Part shown: one piece after another, positions 52,152 through 61,456 of the stretch
Layout: every line of letters begins with the position of its first letter
How positions within the stretch are numbered: position 1 is the stretch's first letter
Assembly (NCBI GenBank): GCA_022772675.1
Contig: JALEZW010000024.1
Coordinates: 1 to 64,000 of the forward strand
Length of the DNA stretch: 64,000 nt
Source: Agathobacter sp.
GTDB lineage: Bacteria; Bacillota; Clostridia; Lachnospirales; Lachnospiraceae
Reading direction: 5' to 3'
Program-made: the position numbers and the translations under genes
The notes under the pieces: model-generated
Seen by the model: only the letters and a program-made list of their open reading frames with translations
Told to the model about the DNA's origin: nothing
Database searches by the model: none

Positions 52152-53723
52152 TTATACCTCCTCCTTTCCCTTAATATAGCTATATTCGGAATTTGTCCGT
52201 ATACAAAATCTGTCCCCACGGGCACCAAGCAGACTGACAAACCCAAGAAACACCGGCTTAAATTCATAAGCTGCTACGATTTTTGTCTCGCAAAGCACAT
52301 GATCCATTCTGAAATGTTCGTATCCTTCCTGTTTTCGAATGGCAGCTTCCTGAATATCCATAGTTCGCATTGCAAGCTCTGTCTCTCCATGGAAAAGTAA
52401 AAGCATTGCAAGATACTGTCCATAATCAAGCCCCTGTGGACAATCTTTTGCTACGCTCCAGCCGGAAAGCAGCTCTGGCAGCGCATTCACATTAGATGTC
52501 CAGTCCACTGAACTTTTAATCAGGGAAATTTTACCCCCCGACAGTAAAGTGCGAACATCCAGCACACTTTCTGCAAATGCCCAGGCCGCAAGAATTCCAT
52601 ATTTTACAGCCTCGATAACCAGCGGATTTGCGGACATTCCAGCCAGAGCCAATGCCAGCGTCATAGCCTCCTCCTGTTTTTCCGGTGATGCTGCCAGGGA
52701 TGCCAGATTTAATGGTTCCCGAAGTGTTAACAGTTCTCCCACAACTATTTTCAAATTTTCACTGTCCTCCGCCTTCCCTCCCAATACATACTCAATTTCA
52801 TAGGAAAGTCCCCGATTTTCTCCCGGATTCGTATAACTGCTTAAATAATTGATTAAGTACTGATTAAACAGTACCTGCTCATACCAATCCTCATTTGTAA
52901 CAGGTTTCATGGTTCCCGTCTCCAACTTTCGATGTGATACTGTATCCGCTAAATCCACCGTCTTATCCGACACCTGTGCATTTTCCGGCAGAACAAGAGA
53001 AAGAACCCCTTTTTTCTTTATCTCTGCTACCGTAGTCAGCAAATTTTCCTCTTTTGAATCACCCGCTCCGGATTCACTCTTGACTGCCGCACCCTTTCGT
53101 GCTGACTTCCTCTTTTCTGCGGAAGTGCTTTTCAAGTTACCGGATGATGTGCTGCCTGCTCCCTGCTCATCAAATTTCTCCGGATGCTTTAACGCATCCA
53201 TTGCTTCATTAATACTTTCATCTGTATCTGCACAGTCCTTGGAAACTTCTTTTACAGACTCATAATTGTTGTACACAGACTTTGCCATCTCATATGCCAT
53301 ATTTTTTTTCATGTAAGCGCAAACAACCTGACTGAACGCTTTCCCGTTCTGATCGGTCATCAAACGATATGGTGTAAACTCGATATCTGTCATTTCCGCA
53401 GTAAGAAGACTCATTCCGGAAGACAGGGGATTTTTTCCCCTGCTTCCCAGATTATATGCGGTAAGGTTTCTCATTTCCGCTTCCCTTTGATTAAAAGAAA
53501 AGTTTCCTGCCGCATCTTCTGCACAAACACCGAGAATCCTGTACTCTTCCCATAGAGGGCTGCAGTAATCCGCAAACACCGACTCTAAAACCGAATCACT
53601 GTTCATCGGAAGGACTTTTTCAAACTCATGATACCTTGCCACTTCCAAAAGAGTAAACAGCATCTGCGCAATCAGCATGAAGGACAGTGCCGCAAAGACT
53701 GTGATACTTCCTTTTCGTTTCAC
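52152..53723 (-). CDS. DUF5702-domain Tad-locus protein
   Basis: A 523-aa exported protein starting at GTG 53723 with KGSITVFAALSFMLIAQMLF, again a prepilin-like N-terminus (in this family the helix includes Thr-Val). It is followed by a large extracellular domain rich in Asp/Asn and Ala repeats. DUF5702 proteins occur only in Gram-positive Tad loci and probably are the counterparts of TadG, anchoring the pilus at the wall. The start overlaps the Flp pilin stop by one base. Confidence 0.85.
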   Translation of the reverse strand: MKRKGSITVFAALSFMLIAQMLFTLLEVARYHEFEKVLPMNSDSVLESVFADYCSPLWEEYRILGVCAEDAAGNFSFNQREAEMRNLTAYNLGSRGKNPLSSGMSLLTAEMTDIEFTPYRLMTDQNGKAFSQVVCAYMKKNMAYEMAKSVYNNYESVKEVSKDCADTDESINEAMDALKHPEKFDEQGAGSTSSGNLKSTSAEKRKSARKGAAVKSESGAGDSKEENLLTTVAEIKKKGVLSLVLPENAQVSDKTVDLADTVSHRKLETGTMKPVTNEDWYEQVLFNQYLINYLSSYTNPGENRGLSYEIEYVLGGKAEDSENLKIVVGELLTLREPLNLASLAASPEKQEEAMTLALALAGMSANPLVIEAVKYGILAAWAFAESVLDVRTLLSGGKISLIKSSVDWTSNVNALPELLSGWSVAKDCPQGLDYGQYLAMLLLFHGETELAMRTMDIQEAAIRKQEGYEHFRMDHVLCETKIVAAYEFKPVFLGFVSLLGARGDRFCIRTNSEYSYIKGKEEV

Positions 53724-53890
53724 TAGATTTCCCCTGAACGGTCTTTGATCGTACCAAAAATGTCTGTAACAATTGATGTTAACTGTTTCTTGAAAATCAA
53801 AACAAGACCAATTAATACCACCACGATCAACACCATTTCTACAACTCCAACGCCCTCTTCATCCATCAAAAAGTTTTTAAATCCTAACAT
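53723..53890 (-). CDS. flp: Flp-type pilin (Flp1 family)
   Basis: A 55-aa protein absent from longer-frame lists: MLGFKNFLMDEEGVGVVEM, then a long hydrophobic helix VLIVVVLIGLVLIF and a short tail. The G|VGVVE segment gives a prepilin-peptidase site with Glu at position five after cleavage, as in type IVb pilins. Strong Shine-Dalgarno AAGGAGG seven bases before the ATG at 53890. It is the major pilin candidate of the Tad locus and sits between TadC and DUF5702. Confidence 0.88.
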   Translation of the reverse strand: MLGFKNFLMDEEGVGVVEMVLIVVVLIGLVLIFKKQLTSIVTDIFGTIKDRSGEI

Positions 53891-53902
53891 AATTTTTCCT
53901 CC

Positions 53903-55120
53903 TTATAATCGAAATGACATCATTGCAGGGACCATGATAATGGCTATCACTATCCCAAGCATAAGCATGAGCGGCATGAGCATCCTGGTTCCTGCCTCCT
54001 CACCCAGTTTTCTTGCAAGAGCCTTCTTCTCCTCTAAAGCAGACTCTGCTTCCTGCTCCAAAAGCTGGCACAATCCCCTGCTTCCAGTCTGGAGATTCTG
54101 TAAAAGTATACGGATCAGCCTCTGATAAGACCCTACATCAACCCGTTCTGCAAATTTCTGGTACGCACGTTTTACACTTTCTCCATCCATAATTTCATAA
54201 TTGGTAATCACCATTTCCTCGTAAATGGCCCTCTTTGGAATTTCCTTTTTCTGCCTTTTATCATGATATTGCGCGGAAATTCTATTCCATGCCTGTTCTA
54301 AAGACATCCCGGATCCCAGTAAAATCAGTAGTTTACTCACTATTTCAGAATAATCTAAAAGCATCTGATCTTTTCGATTCTTCTCCTCTGTCCTTTTTCT
54401 CTCTGCCGCAGTCAGAGTTAATAAGACAAGAATGAGAATCTCAAAAAACAGAATCTTTAATACCAGGTGCTGCTTTTTCTCTTTCCACTTCAGGGCAATC
54501 CCCCCTGCCTTCTCCGGTAATTTCAGATACTTGCTTCCCTCCTGGTCACACTGTTTTTCCACTGCTGCTGAAATATCCTTTAAAATCTGTTCCTTTTCTG
54601 ACAATTTCTTTGGATATACCTGAAATGAAAATGCATAGTTTTCACGATAGCTGCCGCAGGACAGTTCAACAGATGCTTTTACAAGGTTTCCATCCTTTCC
54701 AATATTCTTACTTTGAATTTTTCCATCAATATCCACGTATTGATAGCTATCCAACGTCCACTCTGCTTTTACCATTTTATCTGCATAGGACTCCCTCATA
54801 TGTACGGAATCGGTCACATAATCTGCCTTCTCCCCATCTGTAAAAAAATCCTTATCGATTTCCTCTTCAGCTTTTCGGAAATACTCTTTTGCCATTTTTT
54901 CATTCACTTTTTCGGCAGGAACCGTGAGTTCATAATTGTAATTCTTTAATACAGTGCCGGCATCCAATTCCAAATCCACACTCTGCTTTCCACTGCCCGG
55001 ACTGCCACGGATAATGCGGTTTTTCTCATCCAGACTCTTGCCGGTCATCTCTGCACATGCTCCGAAAAAAAGCAGAAGTACACACACCGCAAGTACCTGC
55101 CAGATTTTTTTCTTATTCAT
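53903..55120 (-). CDS. tadC: TadC-like protein with exported N-terminal domain
   Basis: A 405-aa protein. A signal peptide (VLAVCVLLLFFGAC) and a soluble domain of about 190 residues (exported) precede a membrane segment at about 220-240 (VLKILFFEILILVLLTL). The T2SSF-type domain follows in the cytoplasm (LLILLGSGMSLEQAWNRI, GSYQRLIRILLQNLQTGSRG), then a final membrane segment at 375-400. Common TadC proteins lack the large exported front part, so this seems to be a fusion typical of this lineage. With TadB it forms the inner-membrane platform. Confidence 0.82.
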   Translation of the reverse strand: MNKKKIWQVLAVCVLLLFFGACAEMTGKSLDEKNRIIRGSPGSGKQSVDLELDAGTVLKNYNYELTVPAEKVNEKMAKEYFRKAEEEIDKDFFTDGEKADYVTDSVHMRESYADKMVKAEWTLDSYQYVDIDGKIQSKNIGKDGNLVKASVELSCGSYRENYAFSFQVYPKKLSEKEQILKDISAAVEKQCDQEGSKYLKLPEKAGGIALKWKEKKQHLVLKILFFEILILVLLTLTAAERKRTEEKNRKDQMLLDYSEIVSKLLILLGSGMSLEQAWNRISAQYHDKRQKKEIPKRAIYEEMVITNYEIMDGESVKRAYQKFAERVDVGSYQRLIRILLQNLQTGSRGLCQLLEQEAESALEEKKALARKLGEEAGTRMLMPLMLMLGIVIAIIMVPAMMSFRL

Positions 55121-55154
55121 CGGTCTCCTCCCTTCGTATTTTTGTTTTATCTTT

Positions 55155-55892
55155 CTATACCCGGATTTTCAAAATCTTATCAGCCAGTACAATGGCTCCA
55201 CCATAAGCCAGAAGGCAGACAGTCATAAACAAAACCCCCGGCACATTTCCATATAAGACATCCAGAAAATCCATGGATGTCAGTTTCAGATAGGCCAGAA
55301 TAAAAAGCGGAATGATATTCATAACTTTCTGTTCCATTTTTCTGGAAGCAACCTGAACCTGAATTTCCCGCTCCGTCTCATACCTTGCACGCATATTTCC
55401 AACAGTTCCTTCCATAATCGTTACAAAATTTCCCCCACTACGCTTTGCAAATGCAAATACCTCTGCAAAGCTTGCTATATCTGCATTCCCGGAACGGTTC
55501 GAAAAGTCTGAAAGCAGCTGTTCTATGGGAATATTTAGAGCGATAGAATGATTCATTTCCGCCAGTTCCCGATAAAGATAAGAGTCCTCCCCATAGAGTG
55601 CCAGCATCTCACCCTCTGCTTCCTTCCATGCGTTTTCCATAGACAATCCCGCCAGCAGTGCTGCACTGATGGTACGGAGAGCATCAATAAACTCTTTTGC
55701 CAGCTGCGCCTGCACACGCTCTATCCCGGCACGTTTTTCCTGTCTGATAAAAAACAGGAATAGAAAAGGCAGCAGCAGAAGTCCGAACCAGCTGGAATAA
55801 AACAAATATGCAATCACAAAGGTAAGAAGCGCAGACAGGCCCAAACATTTTAACTTTTCTCTCCTGCTAAGATGATATATGCGATAATCCAT
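55155..55892 (-). CDS. tadB: TadB-like platform protein
   Basis: A 245-aa protein with two hydrophobic segments near residues 20-45, a cytoplasmic T2SSF domain (SAALLAGLSMENAWKEAEGE, then GNADIASFAEVFAFAKRSGG) and two membrane segments at the C-terminus. It pairs with the TadC-like protein. The start overlaps the TadA ATPase end by 26 bases; the coupling is typical of this operon. Confidence 0.88.
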   Translation of the reverse strand: MDYRIYHLSRREKLKCLGLSALLTFVIAYLFYSSWFGLLLLPFLFLFFIRQEKRAGIERVQAQLAKEFIDALRTISAALLAGLSMENAWKEAEGEMLALYGEDSYLYRELAEMNHSIALNIPIEQLLSDFSNRSGNADIASFAEVFAFAKRSGGNFVTIMEGTVGNMRARYETEREIQVQVASRKMEQKVMNIIPLFILAYLKLTSMDFLDVLYGNVPGVLFMTVCLLAYGGAIVLADKILKIRV

Positions 55893-57102
55893 GTGTTTCT
55901 CCTTTTTCCATTGAGATCCCCGTCATCTTGAGCTTTTTTAAATTACGGAGCTGTCCTGTTTTTTCCAAATGCCAGTCCCCATCTGCTCCCTGCAGACGGT
56001 AAAGCGGCTCCAGACAGATTTCTCCATCCTTGATTCCGCATAGCTCTGATATTTCCAGAACCCGTCTGCTCTTATCCGGCAGTCTGCCCAAATGCACGAT
56101 TACATCAATGCCGGAAGCAATCTGCTGGCGGATTGCAGCAATGGGCAGATCCATTCCCATTAAAACCATCATCTCCAGCCGGGATAATATGTCACGGCTG
56201 GAATTTCCGTGGGCAGTGGACAGACCTCCGTCATGCCCTGTATTAAGTGCCTGAAGCATATCAAAAGCCTCCGCTCCACGGCACTCGCCTATTATTATTC
56301 TGTCCGGCCTCATTCTCAGAGACGTCCGAATCAGATCCCGAATCGTAACAGGCATGACTCCCTCCATGTTTGCATTCCTTGTCTCCAGTCTTACAAGATT
56401 GTGAACTCCCTGTATCTGAAGTTCCGCAGAATCTTCAATTGTAATCACACGTTCATCCTCCGGGATATACTGCGACAATGCATTAAGAAATGTTGTTTTA
56501 CCGGAACTGGTTCCTCCGGATACAAGAAGATTGTACCTTGCCCTAACCAGCATGCAAAGAAACTCTGCCGCATCCTCCGTAAGTGCCCCCTTTTCAATCA
56601 ATCTCCTCATATCAAGCGGTTTCTCCGGGAACTTACGAATCGTAATTGTTGATCCATCCAGAGAAATCGGCGATAAAACAATGTTCACTCGCGAACCATC
56701 CTCCAGTCTGGTATCTACAATCGGATTTGACATATTTACCACCCGGTTATGCCGACCCACAATCTGCTGAATGACATCCTGCATTTTTTCCTCACTTGCA
56801 AAGCGCTGATTCCATGGATATACCTGCCCTTCTTTCTCGTAAAAAATATGCTCCGGTCCATTGACCATAATTTCCGATACCATCGGGTCATCAATCAGTT
56901 CCTGCAGGGCATCAAGTTTTCTCAGGGAATTAAACACACGCTGCTCCAGCTGCATGCGTTCGGCAATGGAAACTGAACTTCCCTGTAAAACCTGGGATGT
57001 CTCCTCCCCAATCAGATTTTCAATCTCCTGGTCTGTCATCTCCCGTGACAGATCCATCCGCTCCAATACATGTTTTCTAATTTGTGTTATAAAATCATCC
57101 AA
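55867..57102 (-). CDS. tadA: TadA/CpaF-type pilus ATPase (chromosomal)
   Basis: A 411-aa ATPase. Visible are Walker A SGGTSSGKTT, the Asp box ITIEDSAELQ, Walker B-like RIIIGECRGAEA and the His box LSTAHGNS. It powers extension (and retraction) of the Flp pilus. The N-terminal 100 residues are the usual helical region. It overlaps the CpaE-like gene by eight bases and TadB by 26. It differs from the mobile element's ATPase at 12191. Confidence 0.95.
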   Translation of the reverse strand: MDDFITQIRKHVLERMDLSREMTDQEIENLIGEETSQVLQGSSVSIAERMQLEQRVFNSLRKLDALQELIDDPMVSEIMVNGPEHIFYEKEGQVYPWNQRFASEEKMQDVIQQIVGRHNRVVNMSNPIVDTRLEDGSRVNIVLSPISLDGSTITIRKFPEKPLDMRRLIEKGALTEDAAEFLCMLVRARYNLLVSGGTSSGKTTFLNALSQYIPEDERVITIEDSAELQIQGVHNLVRLETRNANMEGVMPVTIRDLIRTSLRMRPDRIIIGECRGAEAFDMLQALNTGHDGGLSTAHGNSSRDILSRLEMMVLMGMDLPIAAIRQQIASGIDVIVHLGRLPDKSRRVLEISELCGIKDGEICLEPLYRLQGADGDWHLEKTGQLRNLKKLKMTGISMEKGETHGLSHISS

Positions 57103-58099
57103 CCGGCATCATCCTCCGGATACTGTCCCCAAATTCGTTCCATTTCCATTGCTCGACCAGCCGCTCGCAGGATACGGTTGGCGCTGTAACCACCGGCAGC
57201 TGTATTTCGCGCAGGTTGTCTGCAACCCGATCCTCGCCACGTGTTTTCAGCTCTGCAAAAAATTCCTTCTCTCTCCATTGTCCAAGTCCTCCTCTGCTTT
57301 TCATCAGGTAAATTTCCCTGCAGCTCCCCAACAGCTCAAAGAAACCTACAAATCTTGATCCAAGGTTTAGTACGATAGTTGTATAATCCATCTCCTGTGC
57401 CAGAATCTGAAACAATTTCTGATACGTTGTATATTTCACTTCGCACAGGCACTCTGTATTTCCGAGAGGATACACTACATCCGCCCGGTCAAGGTGGCCG
57501 ATACAGGAGACCATTCTGCTTCTGGAATATTTTCCACTTTCCGCCATCACCAGCAGTTCCTCCATTCCACAGGCCGAATGCTCCTGAAGCAGCTGTGTCA
57601 GCCCGCTGTTTTCCTGCAGATCTAAAAGAAGAACCCTCTCTTTTTCACTGAGTATCGATGCAAGTGTAACTGCAAAAGGCAGCTGCATTTCATTTTCCGC
57701 CAGCGCATAGACTCCAAAAATCTGCATTTTTTTCTTAAGATTCCCGGCGCAGCTGCCGTATTTAATTTCCTCCCCGATCTGCATTAGTATCTCGTCCACA
57801 ATTTTGTTGACTTCCTGATATTTATCCACAAAAAACACCCCCTTTCCTTCTAAAACATCCAGATTTTCTTCCCCATCACACAGATAAATTACCGGTGGGG
57901 AATCCCCTTCCAAAAGCACCGGATCCACTTCATCCCCCAATACGATTGCATCCAGGTTTCCTCTCTCCTCCCATAATGCCTTCACATCCGTAAAAATATG
58001 CAGTTCCAGCTGCTCCCTGTAATGATTCATCAGACAGCCGGTAAACCGGTCCCCATATTCCCGGTCTCCAATGCAGAGTCCTAATCGTACCCGCTTCAT
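57095..58099 (-). CDS. tadZ: TadZ/CpaE-like localisation protein
   Basis: A 334-aa protein with an N-terminal receiver-like part (FTDVKALWEERGNLDAIVLG) and a C-terminal ParA/MinD-like domain (FGVYALAENEMQLPFAVTLA, LLLDLQENSGL). The first P-loop is not canonical, as in many TadZ proteins. TadZ marks the pilus site at the pole and recruits TadA. It is read before tadA. Confidence 0.85.
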   Translation of the reverse strand: MKRVRLGLCIGDREYGDRFTGCLMNHYREQLELHIFTDVKALWEERGNLDAIVLGDEVDPVLLEGDSPPVIYLCDGEENLDVLEGKGVFFVDKYQEVNKIVDEILMQIGEEIKYGSCAGNLKKKMQIFGVYALAENEMQLPFAVTLASILSEKERVLLLDLQENSGLTQLLQEHSACGMEELLVMAESGKYSRSRMVSCIGHLDRADVVYPLGNTECLCEVKYTTYQKLFQILAQEMDYTTIVLNLGSRFVGFFELLGSCREIYLMKSRGGLGQWREKEFFAELKTRGEDRVADNLREIQLPVVTAPTVSCERLVEQWKWNEFGDSIRRMMPVG

Positions 58100-58174
58100 A
58101 GAACCTCCTTTCTTTGTTTAAACGCCAGTCCACGCATAACTGCTTTCGGCAATGGACCTCATCCTGCACTGTCT

Positions 58175-58714
58175 TCAGCCTGCATGCAGATAAACTCTTA
58201 CCCTTGCAATCACAAAACCGAAAAGAATCGCAATGGAAAAATGCATCAGATTTTTTTCCTCCGCCCACTCTCTGCGGTATGAAGTGATACGTCCCCCAAG
58301 CACATCCTGCAAATACATGCGTGCTTTCAAAAGACTAAGCTGCAGATTATGATTACAGAGTAATCTTGCAACAGCAATCACTGCACCGACTGCAAAAGAA
58401 AACAACATACAGTCTGTCAACGTTTTGAAATTTGTAAATCCACCTATAACGGAAAATAGTTTGATATCTCCTGCCCCTAAAACTCCCAGAAGATATAACA
58501 GATATAACATGATAACCGGAAATGAAATGTTCAAAAGAATTTGAACGACCCGTGGCATTCCACCCAGGATTATACCGAATGCCAACGATGCTATGAAACC
58601 CACAATGATCAGCCGGTTACTGATCCTCATGTTTCTAAAATCCTGAACCACTGCCACAATTATGATTGCATACAGCGTCAGTACCGATGCCCCCTGCATC
58701 GAAATCAATTGCAT
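58175..58714 (-). CDS. Prepilin peptidase (A24), first gene of the Tad operon
   Basis: About 180 aa, six hydrophobic segments, catalytic Asp in VVQDFRNMRIS and GAGDIKL (GxGD). ATG 58714 has AAAGGGG just before; GTG 58717 is the alternative. It is the first gene after the strong promoter at 58736. With the peptidase at 50782, the locus has two enzymes, perhaps one for the Flp pilin and one for the TadE-like proteins. Confidence 0.9.
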   Translation of the reverse strand: MQLISMQGASVLTLYAIIIVAVVQDFRNMRISNRLIIVGFIASLAFGIILGGMPRVVQILLNISFPVIMLYLLYLLGVLGAGDIKLFSVIGGFTNFKTLTDCMLFSFAVGAVIAVARLLCNHNLQLSLLKARMYLQDVLGGRITSYRREWAEEKNLMHFSIAILFGFVIARVRVYLHAG

Positions 58715-58735
58715 CACCCCTTTGTTGTGAGTCGA

Positions 58736-58764
58736 ATTATAGCAACGAGAATTTTGTTTGTCAA
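58736..58764 (-). promoter_or_regulatory. SigA promoter of the Tad operon
   Basis: Perfect TTGACA (58759-58764) and TATAAT (58736-58741) with 17 bp between them on the minus strand, 22 bp before the first gene. Confidence 0.88.
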
Positions 58765-58784
58765 GCAGTTTTTAAAAAAAATTT

Positions 58785-58814
58785 TTGTATATCTTTTCCA
58801 TTTCTGCTTATACT
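58785..58814 (+). promoter_or_regulatory. Promoter of the DUF2508 gene
   Basis: TTGTAT (58785-58790), 18 bp, TATACT (58809-58814), divergent from the Tad promoter; 34 bp before the start codon. Confidence 0.55.
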
Positions 58815-58848
58815 TGTTAAAAAGGGGATTAGGAAAGCAGGTGATTCA

Positions 58849-59082
58849 GTGAAATTATTTAAGACAACCCCACCGGAAAAAGACGGGTATGCCACACTTC
58901 TGCAGGATCTGCAGCAAACCACTGTCGAACTTCAAAATGCCTATGAAAATCTCGAAAATGTTGTGGAACCGGACTTGATTGATTATTACATTTATCAGGC
59001 AAAAGCGGTCCAGATGCGATACAAATTCCTGCTGGGCTGTGTAAAAAAATTAGAGGACTCCTACACCAGGAATCCTCTCTGA
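58849..59082 (+). CDS. DUF2508-family protein
   Basis: A 77-aa protein read from GTG 58849 (AAAGCAGG upstream); a longer frame from 58666 lies in the promoter region. The helical pattern QQTTVELQNAYENLENV and IDYYIYQAKAVQMRYKFLL match DUF2508 (YaaL-like), small cytoplasmic proteins of Firmicutes of unknown role. Its 3' end overlaps the 3' end of the FliS-like gene by 22 bp on the opposite strand. Confidence 0.75.
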   Translation: MKLFKTTPPEKDGYATLLQDLQQTTVELQNAYENLENVVEPDLIDYYIYQAKAVQMRYKFLLGCVKKLEDSYTRNPL

Positions 59083-59537
59083 TTTCCATTATCCACAAAG
59101 TCCTCATTTAACGCACAGCGGGCGTATGTCATACCGGCATACACCTGCTGTGTGTTTTTCATGACAGGCTCACTCTGATCCTGTTTTGCAGCTTCCACAA
59201 AAGCTCCATACAGCCGTCTCATAATTTTCTCTGTTTCATCCAAACCATCCATGCGGTTTTCATACATCGCACGGGACAATTCATTTTTACAGAACTGATA
59301 CAGGGCCCGCAAATTATGGGAAATTTCGTAAGAAAAATCAAGACTTCCCATCAATTCATCCAAAACACGCTGAGACTTTCGAATCGCGTCTTTCTGCCCT
59401 TCATACTGCTCATTTTCATGTGCCTTTTTTGCATCATCAAGATAAGCAAATAAAATATCATAAATGATGACGATCATTTCTCCGGAATTACACTGGCTGA
59501 GTCGTCTTGTAAAATCCTGTTTTAATTCATTATTCAT
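59061..59537 (-). CDS. fliS: FliS-like flagellin chaperone
   Basis: A 158-aa helical protein from MNNELKQDFTRRL; ATG 59537 follows the flagellin stop by 33 bases. Features such as CNSGEMIVIIYDILFAYLDDA and the following helices resemble the FliS four-helix bundle, which keeps flagellin unfolded for export. The position directly behind flagellin supports this. It is longer than typical FliS (about 130) by a C-terminal tail. Confidence 0.72.
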   Translation of the reverse strand: MNNELKQDFTRRLSQCNSGEMIVIIYDILFAYLDDAKKAHENEQYEGQKDAIRKSQRVLDELMGSLDFSYEISHNLRALYQFCKNELSRAMYENRMDGLDETEKIMRRLYGAFVEAAKQDQSEPVMKNTQQVYAGMTYARCALNEDFVDNGNQRGFLV

Positions 59538-59570
59538 GATATAAAACCTCAAATCCACAACATTTAACGC

Positions 59571-60965
59571 TTACTGTAACAGAGAAAGTACCTGCTGCGG
59601 CAGATCATTGGCCTGGGACAATACCGAAATTGCCGCCTGCTCCAGTACATTCCGCTGCGTATATTCTGTCATTTCCTCCGCCATATCTGTATCCATAAGT
59701 CCGGAGTAGGCACTTGTCACGTCTTCCTGTGATTCTGCAAGGCTGGCCTGCGCATATTCCAAACGATTCGTGTAGGCACCGATACCGGAACGGATCGAGC
59801 TTAATTTTGCTATTGCCTTATCCATTGTAACCAGTGCTTTGTCTGTACCACCCTCCGCCATAACATTTATGGTATCCAGATACAGGCTCTTGGATGATAC
59901 CTCCGGAATCCGGACATCCATATCCTGATACTGGTTGGCACCAAGCTGAATGGAAAGCGCACCGATTTCTGTCACATCAATGCTGACCTCATCACCATCC
60001 TTTATGTCATCCTTCATCATAAAATCAATGGAAAAGCCGCCATTGTCCGTAATTGTAATGCGGTCTCCGGCTGTAGAAACCGTTGTAGTCCCGGAAAAAG
60101 CTTTTGTATCCTCCGAACCAGCCCTGTCCAGCTCGACCTTTGCATCTTTTCCGTTCTCAGAAACGGTATATACGCCTGTCTTATCGTCTAACTGTCCAAA
60201 TCCGGCCGATACAGCCAGTTCTTCTGACATCGTAATTTTCACAGACTCCGCAGCTCCCTTTGTGGCGGCAGTAATTTTATAACCGCTGCCCTCTCTTTCC
60301 GCCTTACAACCGGCCTCTTCCGCACACTGTCTGAGATTCTCATAAAAAGTTTCCTCATCCATTCCCTGCTGGTATTCCACACCAATTCCATTGATGGAAA
60401 TGGTTCCGTCTGCCGACGCACCTGACACATCAAAAGAAGCAGATGCTGCAGCTGCCTTTTGGGTAACGGTCATCCTGTAGGTTCCCGACAGCACATGCTC
60501 AGACACATCCAGCCTGTCCACCTGTTTAGAATAACTCCGTACATTGGAAGACCCGTCCAGAAGAGTTTTCTGGTTGTACTCGGTATCTTTCGAAATCCGG
60601 TCTACTTCTTTTGTCAGCTGGTTAATCTCCTGCTGAATACTCTCCCTCTCACTTAAAGAATTTGTTCCGTTTGCGGCCTGTACGCTGAGCTCCCGGATAC
60701 GCTGAAGCATATTGCTCACCTCATTTAACGCACCATCTGCAATTTTAAGTACCGACTGCCCGTCTGCCGAATTGTTCTCTGCCCTGTTTAATCCGTCAAT
60801 CTGAAGTCTCATCTTGTTGGAAATAGCCATTCCTGCCGGATTATCTCCTGCACGGTTAATTTTATATCCACTGGAAAGGCGCTCCATGGATGCACTCAGT
60901 TTATTTTCCGTGCGAAGCAGCTGTCTGTTTGTCATAACAGCTGACATATTTCGATTGATTTTCAT
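59571..60965 (-). CDS. hag: Flagellin
   Basis: A 464-aa protein from MKINRNMSAVMTNRQ; ATG 60965 is supported by AAAGGAAAAAA upstream. The N-terminal D0/D1 helices (KLSASMERLSSGYKINRAGD, AGMAISNKM) and C-terminal helix (ENVLEQAAISVLSQAND-like) are conserved; the middle (about 165-350) is the variable surface domain with several GT-rich strands. The last residues LPQQVLSLLQ are typical. The gene has its own SigD promoter and is followed by fliS. Confidence 0.95.
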   Translation of the reverse strand: MKINRNMSAVMTNRQLLRTENKLSASMERLSSGYKINRAGDNPAGMAISNKMRLQIDGLNRAENNSADGQSVLKIADGALNEVSNMLQRIRELSVQAANGTNSLSERESIQQEINQLTKEVDRISKDTEYNQKTLLDGSSNVRSYSKQVDRLDVSEHVLSGTYRMTVTQKAAAASASFDVSGASADGTISINGIGVEYQQGMDEETFYENLRQCAEEAGCKAEREGSGYKITAATKGAAESVKITMSEELAVSAGFGQLDDKTGVYTVSENGKDAKVELDRAGSEDTKAFSGTTTVSTAGDRITITDNGGFSIDFMMKDDIKDGDEVSIDVTEIGALSIQLGANQYQDMDVRIPEVSSKSLYLDTINVMAEGGTDKALVTMDKAIAKLSSIRSGIGAYTNRLEYAQASLAESQEDVTSAYSGLMDTDMAEEMTEYTQRNVLEQAAISVLSQANDLPQQVLSLLQ

Positions 60966-61105
60966 TTTTTTCCTTTCTGTTCCTGCGAAATGCTCTCTGC
61001 ATGTTAACCTGCAGATCAATCCCGCACACCGGATTTCCTAACATCCGTTAACCCTTGAGCTTCCATGCCCCTGTATTAACAATCCCTGTCTTTCACCTGT
61101 TTTAT

Positions 61106-61132
61106 ATATCGTCCCCTGCCCCATCTTTTTTA
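61106..61132 (-). promoter_or_regulatory. SigD (sigma-28) promoter of flagellin
   Basis: Minus-strand TAAA (61129-61132), 15 bp, GACGATAT (61106-61113), one base from the B. subtilis SigD consensus GCCGATAT. It gives a leader of about 135 nt before the flagellin start. Confidence 0.82.
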
Positions 61133-61163
61133 ACCTGGAAATAAAAATTCATAAAAGTATAAT

Positions 61164-61192
61164 TTGCAATTAACGGGAAAAGGTATTATAAT
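61164..61192 (+). promoter_or_regulatory. SigA promoter of the DUF1858 gene
   Basis: TTGCAA (61164-61169), 17 bp, TATAAT (61187-61192), 40 bp before the start codon. Confidence 0.78.
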
Positions 61193-61232
61193 AGCAACAT
61201 TAAAAAGATAATTGCAAAGGAGGATATATCCC

Positions 61233-61445
61233 ATGGCAAAAGTAACCAAGGATACGATGATCGGAGAGCTTCTTCAGATTGACGAAAACGTAGCACCTAT
61301 GCTTTTGAATATCGGAATGCACTGTCTCGGATGCCCGTCATCCCAGATGGAAACAATTGAAGAAGCTGCTATGGTTCACGGAATTGATCCTGATGATCTG
61401 GTGAACGATATCAATGATTTCATTGAGCATGACGCAACTGCATAA
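61233..61445 (+). CDS. DUF1858-family protein, hybrid-cluster-associated type
   Basis: A 70-aa protein starting MAKVTKDTMIGELLQ with AAAGGAGG upstream. The pattern LLNIGMHCLGCPSSQMETIEEAA contains the CxxC motif of the small DUF1858 (ScdA N-terminal-like) domain, thought to serve in redox or iron-sulphur chemistry. It is a monocistronic unit ended by the hairpin at 61457. Confidence 0.88.
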   Translation: MAKVTKDTMIGELLQIDENVAPMLLNIGMHCLGCPSSQMETIEEAAMVHGIDPDDLVNDINDFIEHDATA

Positions 61446-61456
61446 TCATGTTCCAC

